Source: Bacillota bacterium
GTDB taxonomy: Bacteria > Bacillota > Clostridia > Christensenellales > Borkfalkiaceae
Direction of reading: 5' to 3'
NCBI GenBank assembly: GCA_019423125.1
Contig: JAHZBZ010000011.1
Span: forward strand, 25,525-49,210
DNA length: 23,686 bases
Shown: positions 13,702 to 22,891 of the stretch, piece after piece
How positions within the stretch are numbered: position 1 is the stretch's first letter
How the letters are laid out: each line of letters opens with the position of its first letter
The notes under the pieces: generated by a model
What the model saw: the letters and a program-made list of their open reading frames with translations, nothing else
Database searches by the model: none
Told to the model about the DNA's origin: nothing
Translations under genes and position numbers: made by a program

Positions 13702-16700
13702 TTACTTCATCTTTCTGATGGACTTGCGGACGGAGAAGAAGCCCCAGACCGCGAGCGCCACGACCGCGACAGCGTCGACCACGATGACCGTCGTGATCCA
13801 CCATTCGAGATAATACCCGACGATGTCGACGTTCATGGAGTTGCTGTTGACAACGGTGTAGAGAATGTTCTTTGCCGACTGACGCACGATGTAGACGTCT
13901 TCGATGCTGTCTTCGTCCACGTCGTTCCAGTACAGTTCGGGCAGCGAGACGAGGATGAGGTCGTTGCCTGCGTAGACCATCTGACGGGAGTTCATGTACG
14001 CTTCCGTCTTATAGTCGCAGATGGCGAGGCCTACAAAGCCCCATTCGTCGCGCAGGATCTGCGTCATCAGGCGATAATCGCCGCCCGTCCAGCGCGTACC
14101 GATGCGGTTGAACGAGCTCATGATGCCGCTGGAACCGACATACTCGGTGATGCCGTCCTCTTTGGCTGCATTGCAAATACTGTCGTCGCCCTTGACCGCG
14201 ATCTCAAACGGTTTGAGATACAGCTCGCGCAGAGACTGCTCGGTGAGATAGGTGGCGATGCCCGAACGGTCAGTCTCCTGATCGTTGACGGCGAAGTGCT
14301 TGAGGTCGGTGTAGACGCCCTTGGAAGCTGCGCCGTTGATGACCTGCACCGCCATCTTGCCCGAGAAGACGGGATCTTCCGAATAGTACTCGAAGTTACG
14401 TCCCGAGAACGGGCTCCTGTGCAGGTTGACCGCGGGAGCATACCAGCCGGAATACGGCAGGTTGTTGCCCGTCGTGGAACCCCACACGCCGTTGTCGCCG
14501 ACGATGCGGCCCATCTGATACGCGAGGTCCTTGTTCCAGGTCGCCGCGATGAGCACCTCGGAGGAGAACGTCGTGTTGCCCGTGAAGAAGTTGTTCATGA
14601 AGTTGACGAAGCCGATGGGGCCGTCCGAATCGTTGGTGAGGTTTTTGCCGATCTTCACGATCGCCGCCGTCTTGAACGCGCCGTCGTTGATCAGCTCGGT
14701 CATCTCCGAGATGGAGAGGCGGCGAAGAAGTTTTTCCCAATCCTCGTCGTTGTACGCCACCTTGTTGTCCTCGTCGAGGAGGTCGCGGAGCATGATGTCT
14801 CCTTCCTGGTTGAGGACGCGTGCGATGACCTCTTTATCCGTGACGGAATCGGGATCGGCGGGGTTGATCTCCGCGCGAACGCTGTCCGCCCAGGCCGCCG
14901 CATCGGCGGCGACGTCCGTGTTGTTGTGCGTCACGTTCGAGATGGCGTCCTTTTCGCCCTCCATGTACGCGCGCTCTTCCACGGAATCCGCCTTCGGGAA
15001 GGTTCCCTCGAAGTCTGCACGGCTCATGCCCTTTCTGGTGACGCTCTCGCCCTGCGTATCGTCGCAATAGACGTTCTGCAGGCGGTAATCGCTGTCATTG
15101 AGCTTATCTTCGTTGCCGCTGTAACGGTTGACGACGTCGTTTCCAGTCACGGGATCCTTGGCAAACTGTACGTTCGAGGAAAGCGTGACGGTCGCGGTCG
15201 CGTACACGTTGGCGGGATCGTCGATGTGCGAGTTCTTCGCGACGTAGAAGATGTAATCGCCCGGATCGAGCTCGTATCCCCAGAAATCGTTGCCGTTCGC
15301 ATTGTTGTAATCGTAGGACGCGAGATCGTACGCGTCGACGGTGAAGGTCACCGTCTCTTTGCCGCCGTCGGCCAGAAGCCCTGTCTTCGCAAAGTCGACG
15401 AGCTGTACTCGCGATTTCTCGATGCCGCCTTCGGTGTAAGGAAGGGTGACGTACAGCTGTACGACATCCTTGCCCGCGACGGCGCTCGTGTTCTCAACGT
15501 CGACGGTCACGGTAAGTTTGCTGTCCACCGCATTCAGGTTGCCCGAGATCTGCATGCTCTGCGTGAAGGTGGAGTAGGAAAGTCCGTGTCCGAACGGGAA
15601 ACGCACGTTCTGCTCGTACCAGTTGAGATTGACATCTCTCTCCTCATAGGCGCGCGTCTCGTAGTAACGGTAGCCGATGTAGATGCCCTCTTCGTATGCC
15701 ACATACGCTTCGGAGGAATTCTCGCCGTTCTCGGTGAACGCCGTGCCTTTCACGCCGTCGTTGACCTGCGTGTTGTCGCCGAAGTTCTGCCAGGTGGGAT
15801 CTTTTGTAAAGTCCCTTGCATAGATGTCCGTCGTCTTGCCCGAAGGGTTGGTGTTCCCGTTCAGGAAATCGCCGATGGCATTGATGCCCGAGACGCCCGT
15901 GCCGCCGATCCAGATCACCGCGTCGATGCGGGGATCGTCGGGCTGGTTGTTGAACTGATCGATGAAATCGCACTGGAAGCTCGTCAGCGTGTTGAGAACG
16001 ACGATGACCTTGTCGAAACGGTCGGTCGCCATCTTGAGCATGTCTTCTTCGTTCTTGTCCAGCTGCAGATAATGTCTGCCCTCGACGCCGCCGTTGTCAA
16101 GATCCTGTGCTCTCGGAAGGTCGAAGCTCTCGCCGCCGATACGGGAGATGACCACCAGCGCCGCGTCGTTGTACTCGCGGAAAGAAGAGACGATGTCGCT
16201 CGTATAGCGGTCGATCGGGGTCTCGCCGATGGGAAGGGTGGGAGCCTTGTCCGAGCCGGTGGTCAGCGTGGGGTTGCTTCCCCTTCCGCTGCCGGAAGAA
16301 CTGCCCTCATAGAATTTCTGCAAGGTGGGATTGACATCAAACCCGCCGTCTTCGAGCGCCTCATACAGCGTGGTCGCCTTTTCGCCCGAGCCGCCGCCCG
16401 AGCCGGACCCGCCGTAGACGAGGTTGACGGAATTCTTGCCGAAGACGGAGATCTTCGGTCGCGCGCTTGCCGCGTCCGTCTCCGATTCGGGAGTGCGGAT
16501 GGGCAGGCCGTTGCCGTCGTTCATGAGCAGAATAAAACCTTCGCTCGCGATCTGAACGTTGAGTTCGTCGCCCGCTTCTTTGGATTCCTTTTTGCTGTCG
16601 TAATCGGAGGTATAGATCTCCTCCACGCCCTCACGCATGATGGGCCCGGGGCCGCCGAGCACCGTGCCGATGATGGAGCGGAACGGGCCCGTGACCAGGA

Positions 16701-16794
16701 TAGTCACGACCAGCAGCAGCGCGATCACCGCGAGCGTCACGCTGAACCACACTATACTGCCGCGACGTTTGAAAATCGCTTTAAACGGATTCAT
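13702..16794 (-). CDS. membrane-anchored GH3-family glycoside hydrolase, permuted domains
   Basis: A 1030-residue protein with membrane segments at both ends, about residues 14-36 and 997-1019. The domain order is permuted compared with most GH3 enzymes. The alpha/beta sandwich (GH3 C-domain, residues about 75-340) and the fibronectin-like part (FPFGHGLSYSTF at about 399-410 onward) come first. The TIM-barrel-like domain follows from about 680, with GRNFEYYSEDP near 800, DLKHFAVNDQE (Lys 832, His 833) and the expected nucleophile Asp 927 in LAICDYKTEAY. Gly/Ser-rich linkers occur at about 128-137 and 164-173. It follows the CBM lipoprotein directly; AAGGAGG overlaps that gene's stop. Sugar specificity is unknown, and the nucleophile region departs from the usual SDW. 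Confidence 0.88.
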   Translation of the reverse strand: MNPFKAIFKRRGSIVWFSVTLAVIALLLVVTILVTGPFRSIIGTVLGGPGPIMREGVEEIYTSDYDSKKESKEAGDELNVQIASEGFILLMNDGNGLPIRTPESETDAASARPKISVFGKNSVNLVYGGSGSGGGSGEKATTLYEALEDGGFDVNPTLQKFYEGSSSGSGRGSNPTLTTGSDKAPTLPIGETPIDRYTSDIVSSFREYNDAALVVISRIGGESFDLPRAQDLDNGGVEGRHYLQLDKNEEDMLKMATDRFDKVIVVLNTLTSFQCDFIDQFNNQPDDPRIDAVIWIGGTGVSGINAIGDFLNGNTNPSGKTTDIYARDFTKDPTWQNFGDNTQVNDGVKGTAFTENGENSSEAYVAYEEGIYIGYRYYETRAYEERDVNLNWYEQNVRFPFGHGLSYSTFTQSMQISGNLNAVDSKLTVTVDVENTSAVAGKDVVQLYVTLPYTEGGIEKSRVQLVDFAKTGLLADGGKETVTFTVDAYDLASYDYNNANGNDFWGYELDPGDYIFYVAKNSHIDDPANVYATATVTLSSNVQFAKDPVTGNDVVNRYSGNEDKLNDSDYRLQNVYCDDTQGESVTRKGMSRADFEGTFPKADSVEERAYMEGEKDAISNVTHNNTDVAADAAAWADSVRAEINPADPDSVTDKEVIARVLNQEGDIMLRDLLDEDNKVAYNDEDWEKLLRRLSISEMTELINDGAFKTAAIVKIGKNLTNDSDGPIGFVNFMNNFFTGNTTFSSEVLIAATWNKDLAYQMGRIVGDNGVWGSTTGNNLPYSGWYAPAVNLHRSPFSGRNFEYYSEDPVFSGKMAVQVINGAASKGVYTDLKHFAVNDQETDRSGIATYLTEQSLRELYLKPFEIAVKGDDSICNAAKEDGITEYVGSSGIMSSFNRIGTRWTGGDYRLMTQILRDEWGFVGLAICDYKTEAYMNSRQMVYAGNDLILVSLPELYWNDVDEDSIEDVYIVRQSAKNILYTVVNSNSMNVDIVGYYLEWWITTVIVVDAVAVVALAVWGFFSVRKSIRKMK

Positions 16795-16811
16795 GTTTTT
16801 CTGTTACCTCC

Positions 16812-18536
16812 TTAAATGGCGAGATCGACGTTGTCGTAAATCGGCGACCAGGAGAGCTTCGCCTCGCCGTGCGTGTCAAGACGGATGTAGTCCGTGATGA
16901 AAGACGTAGCAGCCATCGTACCGCCGAGCGGCGAATTGTTCTCGACGACGATGCGGATGATGTTCTCGCCCGCGACGAGGTCGACGTTGCCGAGGTTGTA
17001 TTCGACGAAAGCGCTCACCCAGTTCTGCTCGACCGAGCCGGGCGTGCCGCCGAAGTTGATCGGCGAATAGTTGACCGCCTTGCCGTTGACGTAGAACGCG
17101 ACTTTGTTATCGCCGCTCGGGCCGATCGTGATGCCGCCGAAGATCTCCATTGCGAGGTTTGCAAACAGCGTTGCGCCGCTGACCGCCTTGTCCGAATTGA
17201 TCTTAAACTCGAGCGTAGCGTCGTAACGGTACTGGTAAGAGACGAAGCGGCCTACACCCGCGGACATGGACACGCCGTCCAGTCTGTAATCTTCATCGAC
17301 CTTAGCGCCGCTGCCCTTGCTGTCCTTGACGATGACCGCCGTGTAGCTGTTCGCGCCGGAGTAACCGGGCATGTTCACCTGCTGCGTCAGATCGACGTAC
17401 TCTGCATGGAAGGTATCCGTCACCACGGGTTCTGCCGTCCAGTGCGCATAATAGGTGCCGTGTGCGGTCAGGTGCAGATCGGTGAAGTCGACAAGGCTTC
17501 CGCCGTACGCCTGCGTATACCAGCCCGCAAACGTATAACCGGGACGTTCGGGATCGGTCTCGGGAGGCGTTACGATGTCCGCAACAGTGAGTCCGTCGAA
17601 GCTTGCGTACACTTCCTGACGCGCCGCGTAGTTATACTGGAAGGTCGCGACGTATTCTTTCATCTCCCAGACTGCATAATAGGTCACGTCGCTTTCAAGA
17701 TCCTCATAATCGATGGGGAACAGCTTGCTCGTCGCAACGACGCTGTCGTCGCCGGGCTGCGCTTCGGGATCGGTGGACCAGCCTGCAAGGCCGTAACCGG
17801 GATAAGCGCTCGTCTCCGTCACGCGCACGCCCGCTGCGGTCACGACGTCTCTGTCACGGATGTCGTCGCCCGCCTTTTCGAGCTCGAATACCTGCGTGTA
17901 GCCGTCGCCCATCTGCAGATCGAGAGTGACGATGCGCGTATAGATGGAGCGGTATGCCGCGGTGAGAGTCGTATCCTCTGCGGGCACAGTCCATGTCGCA
18001 AAGTCAACGCCTTCGCCCGAAACCGTCCTCCACTCGCGGAAGGTGTAAATCCTTTCGCCCGTATCGGGATCAGTCTCGTCGCGGACGGGATCTTCGGGGA
18101 TCTTGTCGGCGGGAATGGTCGCCGCATACGCCGCCTGGACGGTCTTGGTTTCCGCGCCGTCCGTGAACTTGCCCTCCCCTGCATCAAATGTGATGGTATA
18201 GGAACGGGTATCCCACTGTGCATAGAGCGTGATGTCGCCCGTGGGAGTGTACGGGAAGGTGATCGTGTCGCCGCTGCCGTCCTCTTTCGTGTTCCAGTCC
18301 TTGAAGGAATAGCCTGCGAGAGTAGGGTCAGCAGGTTCCGCGACGGAGCCGCCCTCTTTGTCGACGTATACCGTGCGCGGCGTAGAAGTGTCGTCATTAA
18401 AGTCGAGCGTGACCGCCCATTCATCGGTCGGACCGGAAGGTGTAGAAGGTCCGCATGCCGTGAACGAACAGCATAACAGCGTTGCGGCGATGACGGCACA
18501 CGTCACGGCGCGCAATCTGTTTTTATGTTTCGACAT
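16812..18536 (-). CDS. lipoprotein with InlB-type B-repeats and CBM-like C-terminus
   Basis: A 574-residue secreted lipoprotein. ATG at 18536 has AAGGAG seven bases upstream. Signal peptide residues 1-27 end in FTAC (Cys about 28). Several Listeria-Bacteroides/InlB B-repeats follow: GYSFKDWNTKEDGSGD with ITLYAQW, GYGLAGWSTDPEAQ with YYAVWE, and GYTFAGWYTQAYGGS with YYAHW. From about residue 375 the protein looks like a CBM6/CBM35-type beta sandwich: FHAEYVDLT at its start, then GENIIRIVVEN and FITDYIRLDTHG near the end. It probably holds polysaccharide at the surface beside the two GH3 enzymes. The stop TAA is fused to the ribosome site of the next GH3 gene. Confidence 0.83.
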   Translation of the reverse strand: MSKHKNRLRAVTCAVIAATLLCCSFTACGPSTPSGPTDEWAVTLDFNDDTSTPRTVYVDKEGGSVAEPADPTLAGYSFKDWNTKEDGSGDTITFPYTPTGDITLYAQWDTRSYTITFDAGEGKFTDGAETKTVQAAYAATIPADKIPEDPVRDETDPDTGERIYTFREWRTVSGEGVDFATWTVPAEDTTLTAAYRSIYTRIVTLDLQMGDGYTQVFELEKAGDDIRDRDVVTAAGVRVTETSAYPGYGLAGWSTDPEAQPGDDSVVATSKLFPIDYEDLESDVTYYAVWEMKEYVATFQYNYAARQEVYASFDGLTVADIVTPPETDPERPGYTFAGWYTQAYGGSLVDFTDLHLTAHGTYYAHWTAEPVVTDTFHAEYVDLTQQVNMPGYSGANSYTAVIVKDSKGSGAKVDEDYRLDGVSMSAGVGRFVSYQYRYDATLEFKINSDKAVSGATLFANLAMEIFGGITIGPSGDNKVAFYVNGKAVNYSPINFGGTPGSVEQNWVSAFVEYNLGNVDLVAGENIIRIVVENNSPLGGTMAATSFITDYIRLDTHGEAKLSWSPIYDNVDLAI

Positions 18537-18578
18537 ATTCGTTTCTCCTTTTTAGATTTTCACAAGCCGGAATCGGAA

Positions 18579-18615
18579 TTACGGCTTCGGCTACTTGGTT
18601 TCGCCGAAGCCGTAA
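18579..18615 (-). other. perfect 13-bp hairpin after the large GH3 gene
   Basis: Stem ttacggcttcggc (18579-18591) pairs with gccgaagccgtaa (18603-18615), loop 11 bases. It sits 27 bp past the GH3 stop and before the CBM lipoprotein. No T-tract follows on the minus strand, so it may act as a leaky terminator or as a 3'-end stabiliser or processing site within one long transcript. Confidence 0.6.
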
Positions 18616-18642
18616 CATTAGTTCTTAGATGCTAGTTACCAA

Positions 18643-21600
18643 TCAGGCGTTCCTCTTCTTGCAGAGCACGAATGCCGCACCTGCGAGCGTGAACAGAACG
18701 ACCGCTCCGACGACGGAAACCGTGGCGATGGAACCGCCGCAGCCGCCTTCAGCGTCTTTGCCGGGGTCACCCTTGTCGCCCTTGGCGCCGACGACCTTGC
18801 CGAGGTTCTCGGTGGTGCCGTCGCCGTAGGTCACGACGAGTTCGCCCTTGTCGTTGATCTCGAAGCTCTCGATCACGGTGCCGTCCTGGCCCGCAGGACC
18901 GGTAGCGCCCGTATCGCCCTTGTCGCCTTTGTCGCCTTTGTCGCCCTGGTCGCCTTTGTCGCCCTTGTCGCCGTCCTGACCGTCCGCACCCACGACATGG
19001 CCGATGTTCACGGTCGTGCCGTCGGGATAGGTCACGAGCAGGTTGCCGTTCTCGTCGATCTCAAAGCTGAAATCGAACTGCGAGCCGCTATCTTCACTGC
19101 CGAAGAGAGGGACCGTCCTGATGTATTCCACTTTCTGCAATACGTAGCTGGGTCTCCAGCCGCCGGTCGATACGACCTGCTCGCCGGACTGCTTGATGGT
19201 GACGGTCGTCTCGCCTGCGGGCATGACGCCGCTCACGACGCCTTCGTCATCGATGGTGAAGCCGTTGGCTTCGCCGACGATCTCATATTTGATGGACTTG
19301 AACTGTCCGACCGTATCTGCGGAAGGCGTGAGGTTGGGATCGACCGTTGCGGGATGCTCGACCGTGCCGCCGAAGAAGGAGATCTTATCACCTGCCTTTT
19401 CAGCGAGACGGGCGACGATCTCAAGCTCGACGTCCTCTTCGATGTAGCCGAAGCCGCCGTTTCCTCTCACCTTCACCGTCATGGTGTAGTTGTTGGCTTC
19501 GGTGATGTATCCGTTCAGGATGACCGCGCCGTCCTTCACTTCCGCGCGCATGTATTCGGGAACGCTTGCGGAGACGATCTCAAATCCCGCATCGCCGAAC
19601 GCGCCGTTGATCGCGGGGATCGCCTCGAGCTCAGCCTTGGTGATGATCTCATAGTCCTTGACCACCGTATTCACATCGACTTCGAGTTCGGGCTTGCCGT
19701 CGACGAACGCCTTCGACTCGAAGCCGTTGTTCATCTCGTTGCCGTTGGCGACGACATACAGAATGCGCTGTGCCGTGTCGCGCGTCCAGAACCACTGCGT
19801 CGGGCTTTCGACTTTTTTCATCGTGCCGTCTGCCTGTGCCTGCTCGATGTAGACCATTCCGTCTTTCCATACGCCCTTCGTGAAGGCGGTGGATCTGCCG
19901 AGCGGGATGGTATGCGCACGGACGATCGTATCACCGTTCCATGCAGGGGTATCTTCGGAATACATATCCGTCACGGACACGCCGTCCAGACCCCACTCAT
20001 TTTCATAGAGCTGGATGGAAGTCGCGTAACCGCACGAAGACGCAAGACCGATGTGGTTGAACGCGGACATGGTGCCGTTGCCGTTGCCGTCGGTGATGCA
20101 GAGTTCGAAGACCTTTGCATAGATCTCGCGGATCGACTGCTCGGTCGCGAACGTCATCGTGCCCATACGGCTGGTCTCCTGATCGTTCAGGAAGATGTGC
20201 TTGATGTAGGGATGCATACCCATCTCGGTAACGCCCTTGATGACGTGGGAAGCGATGATGCCGCCCTGGACGCCGTCCTGCGAATAATACTCGAAGTTAC
20301 GGCCTGCAAGCGGGTTGCGGTGCGTGTTCATCGCGGGGCCGTACCAACCGTTGACATTCATCCAGAGGGACTCGTTGCCGACAGCGATACCCTGTCTGTA
20401 AGCGAGATCCACGTTCCAGGTGGAAGCGATGACGGGAGCGCCGACCCAGCCCCAGCCGACGACGGAGGTGCCGTCCGCGAGGACGCCGTTCTTCAACTGG
20501 TTAGGACCGTCGGGATCGACCGTCCTGGGTTTGTCGACGGAGGGAACAGCCGCCGTGGAGAAGGAGCCGCTCGTGACGAGCGCGGTGAGCTCATCCCAGG
20601 TGAACTGATCCATGAACGTCTTCCACTGAGGATTGTCGAGCGCGATGCCCTTCATGTCCTGCAGCGTGATCGCATACAGGCCGTCGGCGCCTTTCACGCC
20701 CGTGCCCTGTTTCCAGCCTGCGACGTCGTCTGCATCCTTGACCCAGAGATTCTGATAATCGGTCTCGATCGCCGCGGTGAGGCGGTTGTCATAATCGAAC
20801 GCAGCCGTGCCTGCATTGGCGGGCGCGCCGCTGTTGTTGGCGATGTGCTGGTTGTCGATGGCGCGGAAAGCCTTCTCCTTGAAGGTCCTGTTGGCGTCGC
20901 CGTCGAGCAGATAGCCGAGCTGGAGCTGCAGATCGTTCGGGTCACCGGGCGTCCATTCCTTCTCGAGCGCGACTTCCGTGCCGTCGATGAGGTCCTGACG
21001 GCTCAGATAATGATCCTTTTCGTTCAGCAGCCAGTTGCTGGAAAGGGTATTGTAGAGTTCCCATTCATTGCCCGTCTGCGAATAGATGTTGTTGGGCGTT
21101 TTAGTATCGTCGTCCTGCTCATAGTTGAGGTCAGCCGCGACGGTGAGCGTCGAGCTGAGGAGTTCCTCATGCGAGTTCTCCATGATCTTGAGCACGACTT
21201 TGCCCGCATCGATCTCGTAACCGAAATGCTTATTCTTGTTCGCATCGTTGTAGTCGAAGGAAGCCAGATCTTTTGCATTGATCTTGACCTCGACCTTCTC
21301 CGTCTTACCTGCGGCGATGATCGGGGTCTTGGTGTAGCCGACGAGGTTGACCGAAGCCTTCTCCACTTCGCCCGGGGTATAATCGGGGGTGCTGTAGAGC
21401 TGGACGACCGTCTTGCCCGCGACGTCGCCTTTGTTCGTGACGTCGACCGTGACGGTGATGTCAGACTCCTTGTTCGCATCGGTCAGAGAAGAAGTGCTGA
21501 CCTGCATGTTCTTGAACTCGAAGTCGGTATAGGAGAGGCCGTACCCGTAAGGGAACGCGACCGCCGCGCTGTACCAGGCATCCGCAGTTTTCTCATCCGT

Positions 21601-22842
21601 CGCCTTCATGAGCTCGGCATACACGGTCTCGTAATAGCGATAGCCCATGTAGATGCCCTCGGCATAATCGATGGCGAGATGGTAACTGCTGTTCGTGGTA
21701 TAGTTCGGAACTTCGGGATCCATCAGCATCCGGACCGTGCTGCTGCCGTCGCCGGAGCTTCTGGCGCCGCCGCCCGAACCGTTGAGGCCCGCCGTGACCT
21801 GCTCGCCGTTGATGGCATAGTTTGCAGCAGTGTAGCCCAGCGCATTATAAATGGTGGGATCGGTGTAGAAATCGTTCATCCAGAAGTCAACGAGACGGCC
21901 GGAGGGATTCGTTCTGCCGGAGAGCACTCCGCCGAGCGCCAGGTTGCCGTTCCAGCCGGGCGTACCCAGCCAAAGGATGGCGTCAAAGTCCGCATCGTTG
22001 ACGATGTTGGCGATCTCCATGACCGCAGGGGTCTGCAGGAGGATGATGACCTTATCGAACTTGCCCTGCTCCTTCTGGTACTTCGCGTATGCGAGGAGGG
22101 ATTCTTCCGCATCCGTCAGGGTGAAGTAGTGATCGGTGACATCGGCATGTCCCTCGACATCGTGCGACTGGTTGTCGACGAACTCGGAACCCGTTCTGCT
22201 GATCGTGATGATCGCGGTGTTGTACTCTTCGAAAGAATTTTCAACAGACGCGAAGAAGTTGTCCGCCGCATAGTTGTACTTGTTGCCCTGGAACTCGACA
22301 GTACCTGCCTCATTGAGTTCCATGTATTTGTAATCGGCGGCGTCGCCTTTCTCGTCGATGCCGACCCCCTTGGTCCCGACAAGTTTTTCCGCCTCGGGGT
22401 TGATCGAGAAGCTGTCATCCTCATTGTATCTGAGGCCTTCATAGACCGTCTTCTCCGACGTTCCGATCCATTCGTTTTGCGCTGCGATCGTGTTGTTGGT
22501 CGGGACACCCTGTGCGCCCGAACCGCCTCCGCCATACTCCATGAACGCGCTGAGGACAGTCACTTTCCTCTCCCCCGTTGCAAGCGGAAGCGCATTGTTC
22601 TGATTCTTCATCAAAACAAAACCTTCGCCGGCGATCTCGATGTTGAGTTCGCTGCTCGCTTTCATGGTTTCCATGTACGAATTGTATTTCGATTCGTACA
22701 TTTCCTGCGCAGCATCAAGCACACCGGCGTTTGCGCCGAGCGTGCCGGGCGATGCAAAACCTGCGCCTGTGAATACCAGCGCGGACGCCAGCAAACCGGC
22801 AGCAAGCCTTGCAAAACCACGATTGATTGCTTTGCTCTTCAT
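18643..22842 (-). CDS. large surface GH3-family enzyme with collagen-like stretch and C-terminal anchor
   Basis: A 1399-residue protein. ATG at 22842 follows TAGGAGGAG. A signal peptide (about 1-38) precedes ELNIEIAGEGFVLMKN, which matches the neighbouring GH3 protein, so the two are paralogues. Domains are permuted: GH3 C-domain, then fibronectin-like (FPYGYGLSYTDFEF), then a barrel with GRNFEYYSQDG, YIKHIFLNDQE (Lys 881, His 882) and likely nucleophile Asp 959 in SVTDMYSED. After it come Ig-like or cadherin-like stretches, then two copies of a module (FEIDENGNLLVTYPDGTT; FEINDKGELVVTYGDGTT) flanking Gly-X-Y repeats at about 1283-1320. A membrane span (about 1376-1394) and CKKRNA tail anchor it. 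No LPXTG motif is seen. The nucleophile context differs from the usual SDW. Confidence 0.88.
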   Translation of the reverse strand: MKSKAINRGFARLAAGLLASALVFTGAGFASPGTLGANAGVLDAAQEMYESKYNSYMETMKASSELNIEIAGEGFVLMKNQNNALPLATGERKVTVLSAFMEYGGGGSGAQGVPTNNTIAAQNEWIGTSEKTVYEGLRYNEDDSFSINPEAEKLVGTKGVGIDEKGDAADYKYMELNEAGTVEFQGNKYNYAADNFFASVENSFEEYNTAIITISRTGSEFVDNQSHDVEGHADVTDHYFTLTDAEESLLAYAKYQKEQGKFDKVIILLQTPAVMEIANIVNDADFDAILWLGTPGWNGNLALGGVLSGRTNPSGRLVDFWMNDFYTDPTIYNALGYTAANYAINGEQVTAGLNGSGGGARSSGDGSSTVRMLMDPEVPNYTTNSSYHLAIDYAEGIYMGYRYYETVYAELMKATDEKTADAWYSAAVAFPYGYGLSYTDFEFKNMQVSTSSLTDANKESDITVTVDVTNKGDVAGKTVVQLYSTPDYTPGEVEKASVNLVGYTKTPIIAAGKTEKVEVKINAKDLASFDYNDANKNKHFGYEIDAGKVVLKIMENSHEELLSSTLTVAADLNYEQDDDTKTPNNIYSQTGNEWELYNTLSSNWLLNEKDHYLSRQDLIDGTEVALEKEWTPGDPNDLQLQLGYLLDGDANRTFKEKAFRAIDNQHIANNSGAPANAGTAAFDYDNRLTAAIETDYQNLWVKDADDVAGWKQGTGVKGADGLYAITLQDMKGIALDNPQWKTFMDQFTWDELTALVTSGSFSTAAVPSVDKPRTVDPDGPNQLKNGVLADGTSVVGWGWVGAPVIASTWNVDLAYRQGIAVGNESLWMNVNGWYGPAMNTHRNPLAGRNFEYYSQDGVQGGIIASHVIKGVTEMGMHPYIKHIFLNDQETSRMGTMTFATEQSIREIYAKVFELCITDGNGNGTMSAFNHIGLASSCGYATSIQLYENEWGLDGVSVTDMYSEDTPAWNGDTIVRAHTIPLGRSTAFTKGVWKDGMVYIEQAQADGTMKKVESPTQWFWTRDTAQRILYVVANGNEMNNGFESKAFVDGKPELEVDVNTVVKDYEIITKAELEAIPAINGAFGDAGFEIVSASVPEYMRAEVKDGAVILNGYITEANNYTMTVKVRGNGGFGYIEEDVELEIVARLAEKAGDKISFFGGTVEHPATVDPNLTPSADTVGQFKSIKYEIVGEANGFTIDDEGVVSGVMPAGETTVTIKQSGEQVVSTGGWRPSYVLQKVEYIRTVPLFGSEDSGSQFDFSFEIDENGNLLVTYPDGTTVNIGHVVGADGQDGDKGDKGDQGDKGDKGDKGDTGATGPAGQDGTVIESFEINDKGELVVTYGDGTTENLGKVVGAKGDKGDPGKDAEGGCGGSIATVSVVGAVVLFTLAGAAFVLCKKRNA

Positions 22843-22891
22843 TTTACTCCTCCTATCGAATTTCTATTTATACGGATTTTCTCCGCACAAA

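Noticed and set aside
13690..16815. A 1041-codon plus-strand open frame opposite the second GH3 gene
   Set aside because: Same reason: no recognisable domain and no ribosome binding site, and it ends and begins with the real minus-strand gene.
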